From contig CAVZGN010000004.1 of assembly GCA_963774895.1 (NCBI GenBank), positions 248,001-312,000 of the forward strand: a DNA stretch of 64,000 nt, read 5' to 3'. Below the pieces are notes generated by a model. The model was not told the origin of the DNA and searched no databases. It saw only the letters and a list, made by a program, of their open reading frames with translations. Source of the DNA: REEB76 sp963774895. GTDB lineage: Bacteria; Pseudomonadota; Gammaproteobacteria; Natronospirales; REEB76. Made by a program: the position numbers and the translations under genes. Positions 1 through 6,909 of the stretch are shown here, piece by piece; positions within the stretch are counted from its first letter, which is position 1; each line of letters starts with the position of its first letter.

Positions 1-325
1 GCACGAAGACAGGCACGTGATACGGCGGGTCTTCGCCCCACCAACCCTTCCAGCTCTCGTCCGGCCATTTGCCGCGGATGGGACCGAACATATTGCGCCC
101 GAGAATCCAGGCGCCGATGTTCTCAAAGCCTTTTTCCGCTATGCCGTTATCGACGCCGGTCTCGCCGCCCTCGCGGCCCTGCTTCTGGTTCCATACCTGA
201 GTATGGAAGAACCAATCCATCAACTCGGTTCCCCGCACGCCGAGCGGATTCTGCAAATCCTGGTTCGGCCCGGCGCCGAAGCCGTCGATGGAAACCGCGA
301 AACTTAGCACACGGAGTTTTGACAC
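1..325 (-). CDS. RibD C-terminal/DHFR-like reductase family protein (3' end cut by window edge)
   Basis: The minus strand reads about 108 codons from a GTG at 325 to the window edge. The product begins VSKLRVLSFAVSIDGFGAGP and continues with NPLGVRG, WFFHTQVW, GAWILGRNMFGPIRG and WWGEDPPYHVPVFV. This is the pattern of the small RibD_C/dihydrofolate reductase-like proteins (YyaP/YwjB type), which bind NAD(P)H through a Rossmann-like fold; the in vivo substrate of these relatives is mostly unknown. The GTG start is supported by a GAGG Shine-Dalgarno sequence seven bases upstream (minus strand, 331-336). The C-terminal part lies outside the window. The family assignment is good; a specific reaction cannot be given. 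Confidence 0.8.
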   Translation of the reverse strand, partial: MSKLRVLSFAVSIDGFGAGPNQDLQNPLGVRGTELMDWFFHTQVWNQKQGREGGETGVDNGIAEKGFENIGAWILGRNMFGPIRGKWPDESWKGWWGEDPPYHVPVFV

Positions 326-454
326 TTTATTCCTCGCGCATTTATCAGTGGCATGGTCCTGAGTATAAGGTCTTCATACCTGCAATAAGCTATTTCAGCC
401 GTTTCGTGCATAAGAATACCGCAATCCGACACGGGAGGCCGCGTGTGTAATCCA

Positions 455-1024
455 TCAGATATCGCGTTTCGTAGCCGACAACTCTTTTGGGGGTTGTATG
501 CCTAGGGGTATATAGAAGTTATTAATTACGAGCATACGTGTAACGCCGAACGCGATTTCTAGAAATCTTGTATCTTTATCGTGCTTTGTAAATGATGTTG
601 TAGTGTGTGCAAGTCCTTTGTTTGCTAGATAGACTATGTAGGCAAGAGCGGCCTCAGCTTCATCCGCTGTTCCATGATATCCTTCAACAGCTTTCTTGAT
701 ACTTACCTTTGACAGACCATCGTACAGTTCAATAGCGTCATCGTCTATCCTGTTACGAATGTCAAATTCTCTCAACTTAGTCTGACTACTTTCACCAAGC
801 CCCAGGAATTCGAGCAATGTTCTGCAATGTATGATTGCGGCTTCTATTGCTGAATTAGTAAAGGCAGTTGCTTTTCCCTCTATTACAAGCTTGCCACCGA
901 ATCGTATAGTGATGGACGGCACCTCATCCCACTGCATCGCATAGCCTAGTGCCAAGCGGCCTATTTCGACTGACTTTAAACGGTATTCAATAAGATAAAG
1001 TAAGCTTGGTGTGGGTGTTTTCAT
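455..1024 (-). CDS. Hypothetical protein, AT-rich gene
   Basis: A 189-residue protein if the ATG at 1024 is used; the frame stays open upstream to 1093 but would then overlap the preceding gene. The chosen start lies five bases after the stop of that gene, which suggests translational coupling. The product is soluble, with no signal peptide or membrane segment, and has a mixed helical character (IEYRLKSVEIGRLALGYAMQW near the start, AIEAAIIHCRTLLEFLGLG in the middle). I recognise no domain. Base composition is near 40% G+C by eye, well below the surrounding genes, as is that of its upstream partner, so the pair was probably acquired together. Confidence 0.6.
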   Translation of the reverse strand: MKTPTPSLLYLIEYRLKSVEIGRLALGYAMQWDEVPSITIRFGGKLVIEGKATAFTNSAIEAAIIHCRTLLEFLGLGESSQTKLREFDIRNRIDDDAIELYDGLSKVSIKKAVEGYHGTADEAEAALAYIVYLANKGLAHTTTSFTKHDKDTRFLEIAFGVTRMLVINNFYIPLGIQPPKELSATKRDI

Positions 1025-1029
1025 TAACG

Positions 1030-1449
1030 TTATCGCCCGAAGAGCTTGATGCCCAGCCAAGCTGCGCCACCCCCAAGAACGATTGGGACCCAACCAAATA
1101 CTAAAAAGCCTATACCGGCTATTACACCGAAGTTATGAAAATAGGTATCACCCGGCGTAGGTACGAGAAATAAAGGAAAAATAACCGCAAACGACATAAA
1201 AGTTAGGATGCCTATGATTGCGCCGAGAATTGGCGAAAAGCGTAGCCATAACGTCGGTAGCAAAAACGCCAATACCATAAAATAAAAATACGCAAGCACA
1301 CCCAAAAAAAGAGGTGATAAAAACAGCCAAATCCGCAATATATGATCGTCCGGGCGATCGGATGGGTGTTGTAACAGAAGTGTAAATGGAATAGACACCG
1401 CGATAGCAGTGATGCCTAGTAGTAATCCAGATTTATGAATTGCTTTCAT
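1030..1449 (-). CDS. Hypothetical small integral membrane protein, AT-rich gene
   Basis: 139 residues with four probable membrane segments: about residues 6-26 (LLLGITAIAVSIPFTLLL), 40-68 (LFLSPLFLGVLAYFYFMVLAF), 73-97 (SPILGAIIGILTFMSFAVIF) and 108-135 (FGVIAGIGFLVFGWVPIVLGG). There is no recognisable family motif. It is followed after five bases by the 189-residue unknown gene and probably forms a two-gene unit with it (membrane protein plus cytosolic partner). The low G+C content contrasts with panB immediately upstream. A transport or immunity-like role is conceivable, but nothing in the sequence demonstrates it. Confidence 0.6.
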   Translation of the reverse strand: MKAIHKSGLLLGITAIAVSIPFTLLLQHPSDRPDDHILRIWLFLSPLFLGVLAYFYFMVLAFLLPTLWLRFSPILGAIIGILTFMSFAVIFPLFLVPTPGDTYFHNFGVIAGIGFLVFGWVPIVLGGGAAWLGIKLFGR

Positions 1450-1509
1450 AAATTCATGAAAATTACAGCTTTATATCATCTTGTCCAACAAAGCGGCGCT
1501 ACACATTGC

Positions 1510-2265
1510 TTAATATGTTCCACCCTTCACTTGACTCACAAAAGTCTCCGCCGCTTCAGTGATGATCTTGCTGACGTGGGCATACTGGCGTGAGAACGGC
1601 GGCCATTTATCGCCCATACCGATGGCATCGTTGATGACCAGCACCTGCCCATCGCATTCTTTGCCCGCGCCGATGCCGATGGTCGGTATCTTCACTGTGT
1701 GGGTAATTTTTTCCGCCAGCCTCTCGGGGATGTGCTCCAGCACCAGCATGTAAGCCCCCGCTTTCTCGATACCGATGGCTTCACTCACAATACGCTCGGC
1801 TTCAGCCGCTTCACGCCCCACTTGTTTGAAATTGGTGGAAGTCTGGGGTGTGAGCCCCGTATGGCCCACCACGTCGATGCCGTTCTTGACCAGATGACGG
1901 ATGACGTCGTACTTCGGGCCTTCCAGCTTGACGCTGTCCGCGCCCGCTTCCAGCATCAGCTTGGCGCTCTGCAATGCGGTAACCGTATCGCGATCACTGT
2001 TGTAGGGATGATCCCCGATGATGTGGGTATTGGGCGCGCCGCGGCGCACCGCGCCGATGTGATACTGCATGTGCTCGATCGTTACGTGGCGCGTGCTGTC
2101 GAAGCCCATCTCCACCATGCCGACCGTGTCCCCCACCAGGATCACCGGCACTCCGGCTTTCTCCAGGCAGCGGGCCACGGGCGTGGTATAGGCCGTGAGC
2201 ATGGGGATCGGCGTGACCGATTTCATGCGTCGCAGCGCTTCGGCAGTGAGTTTCTTTGCGGTCAT
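1510..2265 (-). CDS. panB: 3-methyl-2-oxobutanoate hydroxymethyltransferase (PanB), divergent
   Basis: A 251-residue TIM-barrel protein of the ketopantoate hydroxymethyltransferase family, which transfers a hydroxymethyl group from 5,10-methylene-THF to 2-oxoisovalerate in pantothenate synthesis. Expected active-site elements are visible: the metal ligand in VGDTVGMV (usually VGDSLGM, so Ser is replaced by Thr), Asp in IIGDHPYNSD (usually ADLPF), Lys and Glu in SVKLEGP, GHTGLTPQ, Glu in VLEHIPE, and PTIGIGAG. The sequence around the second Asp is clearly atypical. panC and panD, its usual neighbours, are absent. It may be the housekeeping PanB of this lineage or a paralogue with a shifted substrate; retention of the catalytic residues favours activity. 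Confidence 0.85.
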   Translation of the reverse strand: MTAKKLTAEALRRMKSVTPIPMLTAYTTPVARCLEKAGVPVILVGDTVGMVEMGFDSTRHVTIEHMQYHIGAVRRGAPNTHIIGDHPYNSDRDTVTALQSAKLMLEAGADSVKLEGPKYDVIRHLVKNGIDVVGHTGLTPQTSTNFKQVGREAAEAERIVSEAIGIEKAGAYMLVLEHIPERLAEKITHTVKIPTIGIGAGKECDGQVLVINDAIGMGDKWPPFSRQYAHVSKIITEAAETFVSQVKGGTY

Positions 2266-2282
2266 GATGGTCAGTATAGGGG

Positions 2283-2312
2283 TTTACACATCTCGAACAA
2301 TTGGGCTACAAT
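2283..2312 (+). promoter_or_regulatory. Putative promoter of the toxin-antitoxin operon
   Basis: A TTTACA hexamer (2283-2288) and a TACAAT hexamer (2307-2312) are separated by 18 bases, and the second lies inside the palindromic operator. The arrangement fits a sigma-70 promoter autorepressed by the antitoxin. Inferred from sequence only. Confidence 0.45.
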
Positions 2313-2321
2313 GTAGCCCAA
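2301..2321 (+). promoter_or_regulatory. Perfect 21-bp palindromic operator upstream of the antitoxin
   Basis: Arms TTGGGCTACA and TGTAGCCCAA flank a single central A at 2311. The site overlaps the putative -10 hexamer and ends 17 bases before the antitoxin ATG, the usual place for the binding site of a RelB/DinJ antitoxin or its complex with toxin. The outer seven bases of each arm (TTGGGCT and AGCCCAA) are identical to the stem of the REP repeats found 0.6-1.8 kb downstream. Confidence 0.7.
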
Positions 2322-2338
2322 CTGTGGAGAAAAGCCCT

Positions 2339-2602
2339 ATGAAAGCCAATGCCGTCGTACGCGCCAGAATCGATGCCGAAACCAAGGAAGAAGCGGCCGT
2401 GGTGCTCGAAACCATGGGTCTCACTGTGTCTGATGCCTTCCGCCTGATGCTCACCCGCATCGCTCACGAGAAGGCTCTGCCTTTTGAACCCTTGGTTCCC
2501 AATGCCAAAACCATTACGGCGATGAAAGAGGCCCGCCGCGGGAAACTACGCACTGCCAAGAGCGTGAAAGCCCTCATGGCGGACCTCGATGCGGACGATT
2601 GA
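2339..2602 (+). CDS. RelB/DinJ-family antitoxin
   Basis: 87 residues starting at the ATG at 2339, preceded by GGAG at 2326-2329. The frame is open further upstream, but that would read through the operator and has no ribosome site. The N-terminus (AVVRARIDAETKEEAAVVLETMGLTVSDAFRLML) is the ribbon-helix-helix DNA-binding domain typical of DinJ/RelB antitoxins: a short beta strand followed by two helices with a TVSDAFR turn. The C-terminal part (AMKEARRGKLRTAKSVKALMADL) would wrap the toxin. Its stop overlaps the toxin start by 14 bases, so the two are translationally coupled. The protein neutralises the toxin and should repress its own promoter at the palindrome. Confidence 0.9.
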   Translation: MKANAVVRARIDAETKEEAAVVLETMGLTVSDAFRLMLTRIAHEKALPFEPLVPNAKTITAMKEARRGKLRTAKSVKALMADLDADD

Positions 2603-2870
2603 GTACACCCGGCAGTTCAAGCGCGATTACAAACGCGAGTCCCAAGGCCAGCACAGGAACACGCTGAAAACCGTATTCCCACAATTGCTTGCCTCTCTCA
2701 TACACGACCAACCGCTGGCCGCCAGATATCAGGATCACCCGCTAACAGGCGAGTGGAAGGATTTTCGCGACTGCCATGTTCGCCCGGATTTGATTCTCAT
2801 CTACCGCATACACGGGAACAGTGTGTTGCAGCTGGTTCGCCTCGGATCACACAGCGAGCTTGGTTTGTAA
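2589..2870 (+). CDS. yafQ: YafQ-family mRNA interferase toxin
   Basis: 93 residues of the RelE/YafQ fold, a ribosome-dependent endoribonuclease that cuts mRNA in the A site. The diagnostic block YQDHPLTGEWKDFRDCHVRP followed by LILIYRI is present. Candidate catalytic residues match those of E. coli YafQ: His50, His63, Asp67 and a His near the C-terminus (His88 in GSHSELGL). The length equals that of YafQ and no residue appears lost, so the toxin is probably active. It overlaps the antitoxin gene by 14 bases in the same operon. A REP element begins eight bases after its stop. Confidence 0.9.
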   Translation: MRTIEYTRQFKRDYKRESQGQHRNTLKTVFPQLLASLIHDQPLAARYQDHPLTGEWKDFRDCHVRPDLILIYRIHGNSVLQLVRLGSHSELGL

Positions 2871-2878
2871 AAGCTCAT

Positions 2879-2907
2879 GTAGGTTGGGTTGACGTAGGAA
2901 ACCCAAC
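2879..2907 (+). repeat. REP family 1, unit A
   Basis: A 29-bp imperfect palindrome: GTAG, then stem GTTGGGTT and its partner AACCCAAC around GACGTAGG. It carries a compensated change (GGGTT/AACCC rather than GGGCT/AGCCC), so base pairing is conserved. Confidence 0.85.
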
Positions 2908-2926
2908 ATGTCGTCGCTTGTGTAAA

Positions 2927-2955
2927 GTTGGGCTTCCTTCATTAGCCCAACCTAC
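2927..2955 (-). repeat. REP family 1, unit B (inverted relative to unit A)
   Basis: Read on the minus strand it starts GTAG and has stem arms GTTGGGCT and AGCCCAAC. With unit A it forms an inverted BIME-like pair 19 bases apart, between the convergent yafQ and NTF2-like genes. Confidence 0.85.
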
Positions 2956-2960
2956 GCTTA

Positions 2961-3428
2961 CTATTTACAGTCTACCGAATTATCCTGAGCGGCGACGATC
3001 TGCCATTTTCCTTGGCGTTTCAGCCAGGTGTCGGTCCAGGCCAGGCAGTGTTTCGTTGTGGTGCCGTCCTTTTTCTTGCTGTCACTGCTCTCGTCACCGT
3101 AAGCGACCGCCACCGAATCTCCGAACAGGCGTATCTGAATATCCTGGAGCTGGCAGTCCGTATCATCGCCTTCGCCTCCCCATGACGTCGGTCTCCCGTA
3201 GCGTTTGCCTTTTACGGACGTGCCCTGGAAATCTTCCGCGAAAGCGGCTTTGAGGGCTTCTGGTACTGATGAGCAGGCGGTGTGCGCCCACATGTCTTCC
3301 AAGGCGGTGATGGCTTTGGCGTCTGGATCATCGGGCTTTGCCCAACGGCTTGTTTGATCACCGGCGTATACAGTGCTGGTCGCCAAAAGTATGGCCGCTG
3401 CCACTATATAAACTGCCTCCTTCATCAT
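2961..3428 (-). CDS. Exported NTF2/SnoaL-like (DUF4440-type) protein
   Basis: 155 residues from the ATG at 3428, which has AGGAG a few bases upstream; the second ATG (3425) would serve equally. The frame extends upstream to 3500 but would run through a REP element. The N-terminus (EAVYIVAAAILLATSTVYAG) is a signal peptide with a probable cleavage after YAG. The mature part resembles small NTF2/SnoaL cone-fold proteins: ITALEDMWAHTAC, AFAEDFQG, VAVAYGDE and TDTWLKRQGKWQIVAAQDNS near the end. Four cysteines in the mature protein could form disulfides. The family has ligand-binding or enzymatic members; no specific function can be read here. REP units B and C flank the gene. Confidence 0.7.
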   Translation of the reverse strand: MMKEAVYIVAAAILLATSTVYAGDQTSRWAKPDDPDAKAITALEDMWAHTACSSVPEALKAAFAEDFQGTSVKGKRYGRPTSWGGEGDDTDCQLQDIQIRLFGDSVAVAYGDESSDSKKKDGTTTKHCLAWTDTWLKRQGKWQIVAAQDNSVDCK

Positions 3429-3448
3429 CCGTCTCCTGTTTATTTCTT

Positions 3449-3477
3449 GTAGGTTGGGCTGACGCAGGAAGCCCAAC
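3449..3477 (+). repeat. REP family 1, unit C
   Basis: GTAG plus stem arms GTTGGGCT and AGCCCAAC around GACGCAGGA. It lies three bases beyond the RAYT stop codon and inside the 5' leader of the NTF2-like gene. Confidence 0.9.
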
Positions 3478-3480
3478 TTT

Positions 3481-4011
3481 TCACCGTTCACCATAACCAA
3501 CTCCTAACTCTTCCACAGATCTACCCCAATCCACAGCCACCATGCCCTTCTCAATGTAGGCATGCAAGGTCGAGTGGGGCCAATCTGCAGGTCGGTCAAC
3601 CAAGCCGTGTTTGACCGGATTATAGTGAATATAGTCCACATGTCGTGCCAAATCCGCATCGTCCCGGATTTGGTGTTCCCAGTACCGCCGCTGCCAGATA
3701 CCCCGCTCACGTTGTGTCTTGCGGCTCGGGCGGATGCGTTCATCCGTGTTTAGTCTCCGCGAGAATCCCGCCTTGATTAAGGACCAGCGCATCGGATAAT
3801 CCATATCGCCCGCCGGCAACCGCCAGATGGCATGCAGGTGTTCAGGCATGACCGCCATCGCCACCAGCGTGAAGGGATGCGCTTTCTTTACCTTGTCCAG
3901 CACCTGTCGCAGGTCATCGATGTGTCGCACGAGGAGGGCGGAGCACCGATCGGCAAGATTGACGGTAAAGAAATAGGTACCGCCAGCGACAAGAGCTCTT
4001 CGGTAACGCAT
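3481..4011 (-). CDS. REP-associated tyrosine transposase (RAYT, IS200/IS605-like Y1 family)
   Basis: 176 residues from ATG 4011 (MRYRRALVAGGTYFFTVNLA, the standard RAYT N-terminus); a GTG at 4020 in the same frame is an alternative start. The HUH metal-binding motif appears as PEHLHAIWRLP, and the catalytic tyrosine in YIHYNPVKHGLV. The C-terminal segment DWPHSTLHAYIEKG is typical of the family. RAYTs are single-copy domesticated transposases that nick single-stranded REP hairpins next to a GTAG tetranucleotide and are thought to spread REPs. All motifs are intact, and REP units with GTAG lie on both sides (3449-3477, 4036-4064, 4079-4107), so this is very probably the cognate enzyme of REP family 1. 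Confidence 0.93.
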   Translation of the reverse strand: MRYRRALVAGGTYFFTVNLADRCSALLVRHIDDLRQVLDKVKKAHPFTLVAMAVMPEHLHAIWRLPAGDMDYPMRWSLIKAGFSRRLNTDERIRPSRKTQRERGIWQRRYWEHQIRDDADLARHVDYIHYNPVKHGLVDRPADWPHSTLHAYIEKGMVAVDWGRSVEELGVGYGER

Positions 4012-4035
4012 TGTGTGCACACTTCCTTGCGTGGC

Positions 4036-4064
4036 GTTGGGCTTCCTTTGTCAGCCCAACCTAC
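4036..4064 (-). repeat. REP family 1, unit D
   Basis: On the minus strand: GTAG and stem GTTGGGCT/AGCCCAAC around GACAAAGGA. It lies 24 bases upstream of the RAYT start codon, on the same strand as the gene. Confidence 0.9.
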
Positions 4065-4078
4065 GCTTGCTTGTGCAT

Positions 4079-4107
4079 GTTGGGCTTCCTTCGTCAGCCC
4101 AACCTAC
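4079..4107 (-). repeat. REP family 1, unit E
   Basis: On the minus strand: GTAG and stem GTTGGGCT/AGCCCAAC around GACGAAGGA. It is in tandem with unit D (14 bases apart), and begins eight bases downstream of the thiC stop, where it may protect the thiC mRNA 3' end. Confidence 0.9.
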
Positions 4108-4115
4108 GCTCTACA

Positions 4116-5972
4116 TCAGGCTTTGCGATAAATCTCTGCGCCGCCCTGTTTGAACTCGGCGGCTTTTTCCTGCATGCCTTTCTGCGCATACTCGCGCACG
4201 TCCTGGGTGATCTTCATGGAACAGAAATGCGGGCCACACATGGAGCAGAAGTGCGCGAGCTTGGCGGAATCCTTCGGCAGAGTCTCGTCGTGGAATTCCC
4301 GCGCCTTGTCGGGATCCAGCCCCAGGTTGAACTGGTCTTCCCAGCGGAATTCGAAGCGCGCCTTGGATAAGGCGTTGTCCCGCAGCTGCGCGCCGGGATG
4401 GCCCTTGGCCAGATCCGCCGCGTGCGCCGCGATCTTGTAGGCGATGATGCCGTCGCGCACATCCTGTTTGTCCGGTAGCCCTAAGTGTTCCTTGGGCGTC
4501 ACGTAGCAGAGCATGGCGGTGCCGTACCAGCCGATCTGGGCGGCGCCGATGGCGCTGGTGATGTGGTCATAACCGGGCGCGATGTCGGTGGTCAGCGGTC
4601 CCAGGGTGTAAAACGGCGCTTCGTAGCATTCCGCCAGTTCCTTATCCATGTTCTCCTTTATAAGCTGCATGGGCACATGGCCGGGGCCTTCGATCATCAC
4701 CTGGCAGTCGTGCTGCCATGCGACTTTCGTCAGTTCTCCTAGCGTCTTCAGTTCTGCAAACTGGGCTTCGTCGTTAGCGTCGGCGATGCAGCCGGGCCGC
4801 AGGCCATCGCCCAGGGAGAACGACACGTCATAGGCCCGCATAATCTCGCAGATGTCCTCGAAGTGGGTGTACAGGAAACTCTCCTGATGATGAGAAAGGC
4901 ACCACTTGGCCATGATGGAACCGCCACGCGAGACGATGCCGGTGACGCGCTCGGCGGTCAGCGGCACGAACGGCAGGCGCACGCCGGCATGGATGGTGAA
5001 GTAATCCACGCCTTGCTCCGCCTGCTCGATGAGCGTGTCGCGGAACATCTCCCAGGTGAGTTCCTCGGCCTTGCCGTCGACTTTCTCCAGCGCCTGGTAG
5101 ATGGGTACGGTGCCGATGGGCATGGGCGCGTTGCGGATGATCCACTCGCGGGTCTCGTGGATGTTCCTGCCGGTGGACAGGTCCATGAGGGTGTCGCCGC
5201 CCCAGCGCGCCGACCACACCATCTTCTCCACTTCCTCGGCGATGCTGGAGGTGACCGCGGAATTGCCGATGTTGGTGTTGATCTTCACCCGGAAGTTGCG
5301 GCCGATGATCATGGGCTCCAGTTCCGGATGGTTAATGTTGGCGGGGATGATGGCGCGGCCGCGGGCCACTTCGGCGCGCACAAATTCCGGCGTGATGGTT
5401 TCCGGTATCTTTGCTCCCCAGTTTTGTCCCCCGTGTTGTCTCAACAACTGCGTATAGCGCACATCGCGGCGCAGCTCATCCAGCCGCAGGTTCTCGCGGA
5501 TGGCGATGTATTCCATCTCCGGCGTGACCAGACCCCGGCGGGCGTAATGCATCTGGGTGACGTTGGCGCCGGTCTTGGCGCGCCGCGGTTTGGGCGGCTG
5601 CGGGAAACGGATGTCCGCCAGCCTGGCGCCCTTGTTGCGACGGCGGGTGTACTCGGAAGTGAAATCGCCTAACTGCTGTGTGTCGCCACGCCCCTCGATC
5701 CAGCGCGCCCGCAGCGGTACCAGCCCGCGCACCAGATCGATGTGTGCTGCCGGATCCGTGTACGGCCCGGAAGTGTCATATATAGGTATGGGTGGATTGG
5801 ACTCGGCGCCGTGCAGCGCCGGAGTATCCGACTGGCGCACCTCGCGCATGCCGACCTTGAGATCCGGCCGCGAACCCGCCATGAAAAGCTTGCGGGAATT
5901 AGGATACGGCCGGGTTGCCTCTTGGGAAAGTTGCGCGGTACGGCGGATGAAGTCTTCGGGGATGGCGCTCAT
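4116..5972 (-). CDS. thiC: Phosphomethylpyrimidine synthase ThiC
   Basis: 618 residues, the usual bacterial ThiC length. This radical-SAM enzyme converts aminoimidazole ribotide into 4-amino-5-hydroxymethyl-2-methylpyrimidine phosphate, the pyrimidine half of thiamine. The C-terminal 4Fe-4S motif CSMCGPHFC (around residues 577-585) shows the expected CX2CX4C spacing. Family blocks such as TSSIAEEVEKMVWSARWGGD, NAPMPIGTVPIYQALEKV, HAGVRLPF, SRGGSIMAKWC, LGDGLRPGC and MIEGPGHVPM are all present. It stands alone, without other thi genes, and a TPP riboswitch precedes it, so expression should fall when thiamine pyrophosphate is plentiful. Confidence 0.98.
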   Translation of the reverse strand: MSAIPEDFIRRTAQLSQEATRPYPNSRKLFMAGSRPDLKVGMREVRQSDTPALHGAESNPPIPIYDTSGPYTDPAAHIDLVRGLVPLRARWIEGRGDTQQLGDFTSEYTRRRNKGARLADIRFPQPPKPRRAKTGANVTQMHYARRGLVTPEMEYIAIRENLRLDELRRDVRYTQLLRQHGGQNWGAKIPETITPEFVRAEVARGRAIIPANINHPELEPMIIGRNFRVKINTNIGNSAVTSSIAEEVEKMVWSARWGGDTLMDLSTGRNIHETREWIIRNAPMPIGTVPIYQALEKVDGKAEELTWEMFRDTLIEQAEQGVDYFTIHAGVRLPFVPLTAERVTGIVSRGGSIMAKWCLSHHQESFLYTHFEDICEIMRAYDVSFSLGDGLRPGCIADANDEAQFAELKTLGELTKVAWQHDCQVMIEGPGHVPMQLIKENMDKELAECYEAPFYTLGPLTTDIAPGYDHITSAIGAAQIGWYGTAMLCYVTPKEHLGLPDKQDVRDGIIAYKIAAHAADLAKGHPGAQLRDNALSKARFEFRWEDQFNLGLDPDKAREFHDETLPKDSAKLAHFCSMCGPHFCSMKITQDVREYAQKGMQEKAAEFKQGGAEIYRKA

Positions 5973-6029
5973 GTTTCGTCCTCAGGGACCGAGCGCAGTA
6001 AGAATGGGGCGACAGTGGCACCGTCGGAG

Positions 6030-6128
6030 CATTCCCTACGCTGGTGTTGACCAGGTTCAGGTTCCAAGGGTTCAAACCAATGGCGTCTGCCATGCGGTTT
6101 TGTCTCAGCCCCGTTTAGGGCACCCCCA
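6030..6128 (-). ncRNA. TPP riboswitch (THI element) upstream of thiC
   Basis: On the minus strand the leader contains GGGGTGCCC, then GGGGCTGAGAC, then ACCCTTGGAACCTGAACC and TGGTCAACACCAGCGTAGGG. These are the conserved P2/J2-3 CTGAGA and the P4/P5 segments of the THI-box. The element ends about 57 bases before the thiC ATG, consistent with control of translation or of early termination. Confidence 0.95.
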
Positions 6129-6143
6129 GCTCGACGAATCTAC

Positions 6144-6170
6144 CCTATAGCAGACGATGGAAACTTACAA
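6144..6170 (-). promoter_or_regulatory. Putative thiC promoter
   Basis: On the minus strand, TTGTAA (6165-6170) and TATAGG (6144-6149) are 15 bases apart, and the -10 is preceded by TGC (extended -10 type). Transcription would start just before the riboswitch. Prediction by eye only. Confidence 0.4.
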
Positions 6171-6205
6171 GCTTGCGCTTGTCACCGGCCTTTGCAAAAA
6201 ACATT

Positions 6206-6841
6206 TCACTGTTTCACCTGGCGCCAGACCTGACTGGCAAAGATGACGCCGTGATAGGAGACCGGCAAACCCGCAGCGTAAAGTGCCTCGGCCGTCCAGG
6301 TATTGCAGGTGTGAAACGCATCGTAGGACAAACCGGAAGCGAAGAATTTGCTGTCGGGATCGGGGCCGGGCGCGACCGGCTCAGGCTTTCCTTGCGCATC
6401 CATTTGCAGCGACTGTGCCAGATAGTCATCGAGCCGACTGATTCCGTCGTTGCCAATGAACAAGACCCGCAGCCGGACTTCGCTGGAGAAACATGCGCGC
6501 GGTGGCACATCGCAGGCATCCACCAGCACCACGCTGCGTGACGGAAACAGTGCGGCGATATCTGTAAAGAGCGTCGGATGCGGCGCCATGTAGAACTTGC
6601 GGTCACCCCAGCCAAAAGCGAAATATTGAGAATAGGGCAAACTTTGCAGCAGCCCGGCGAGCGGCGGTCCCAGCTCGGAACGCGAAAGAATCACACCCGT
6701 ATGCCAGCCAGAATCCAGTACCCAGAGCCGATTCTGTGCGTTCGCAGCCGCGGACCCCACCATCGGTTCGCTCGCCGGGCCTGGTGTGGCGCACCCCCAA
6801 AGCAGAGAGATCAAACCGATGACTGCAAGTTGTCCTTTCAT
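6206..6841 (-). CDS. DUF2459-family lipoprotein
   Basis: 211 residues with a lipoprotein signal (GLISLLWGCATPG, lipidation at Cys17). Family blocks are visible: LDSGWHTGVIL, YFAFGWGDRKFY, and toward the end CNTWTAEALYAAGLPVSYHG. This corresponds to the DUF2459/TIGR02117 group of exported proteins, whose conserved His, Cys and Asn residues suggest an enzymatic (possibly cysteine-hydrolase-like) activity that is not established. It is on the same strand as the upstream transport genes but separated by a 68-base gap, so it may or may not belong to that operon. Confidence 0.8.
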   Translation of the reverse strand: MKGQLAVIGLISLLWGCATPGPASEPMVGSAAANAQNRLWVLDSGWHTGVILSRSELGPPLAGLLQSLPYSQYFAFGWGDRKFYMAPHPTLFTDIAALFPSRSVVLVDACDVPPRACFSSEVRLRVLFIGNDGISRLDDYLAQSLQMDAQGKPEPVAPGPDPDSKFFASGLSYDAFHTCNTWTAEALYAAGLPVSYHGVIFASQVWRQVKQ

Positions 6842-6909
6842 TGCAGTCCATTATCGCGCGGATTACATGCATCGCCATCCGCCGGCATCTGCCGCAGATG
6901 GCACGAGGT

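Noticed and set aside
17..307. 96-codon plus-strand ORF at the window start
   Set aside because: It is antisense to the minus-strand RibD/DHFR-like gene, whose motifs and ribosome site are clear.
2879..4107. CRISPR array suggested by repeated 29-bp units
   Set aside because: The units occur in both orientations, are palindromic, irregularly spaced and beside a RAYT; there are no cas genes.
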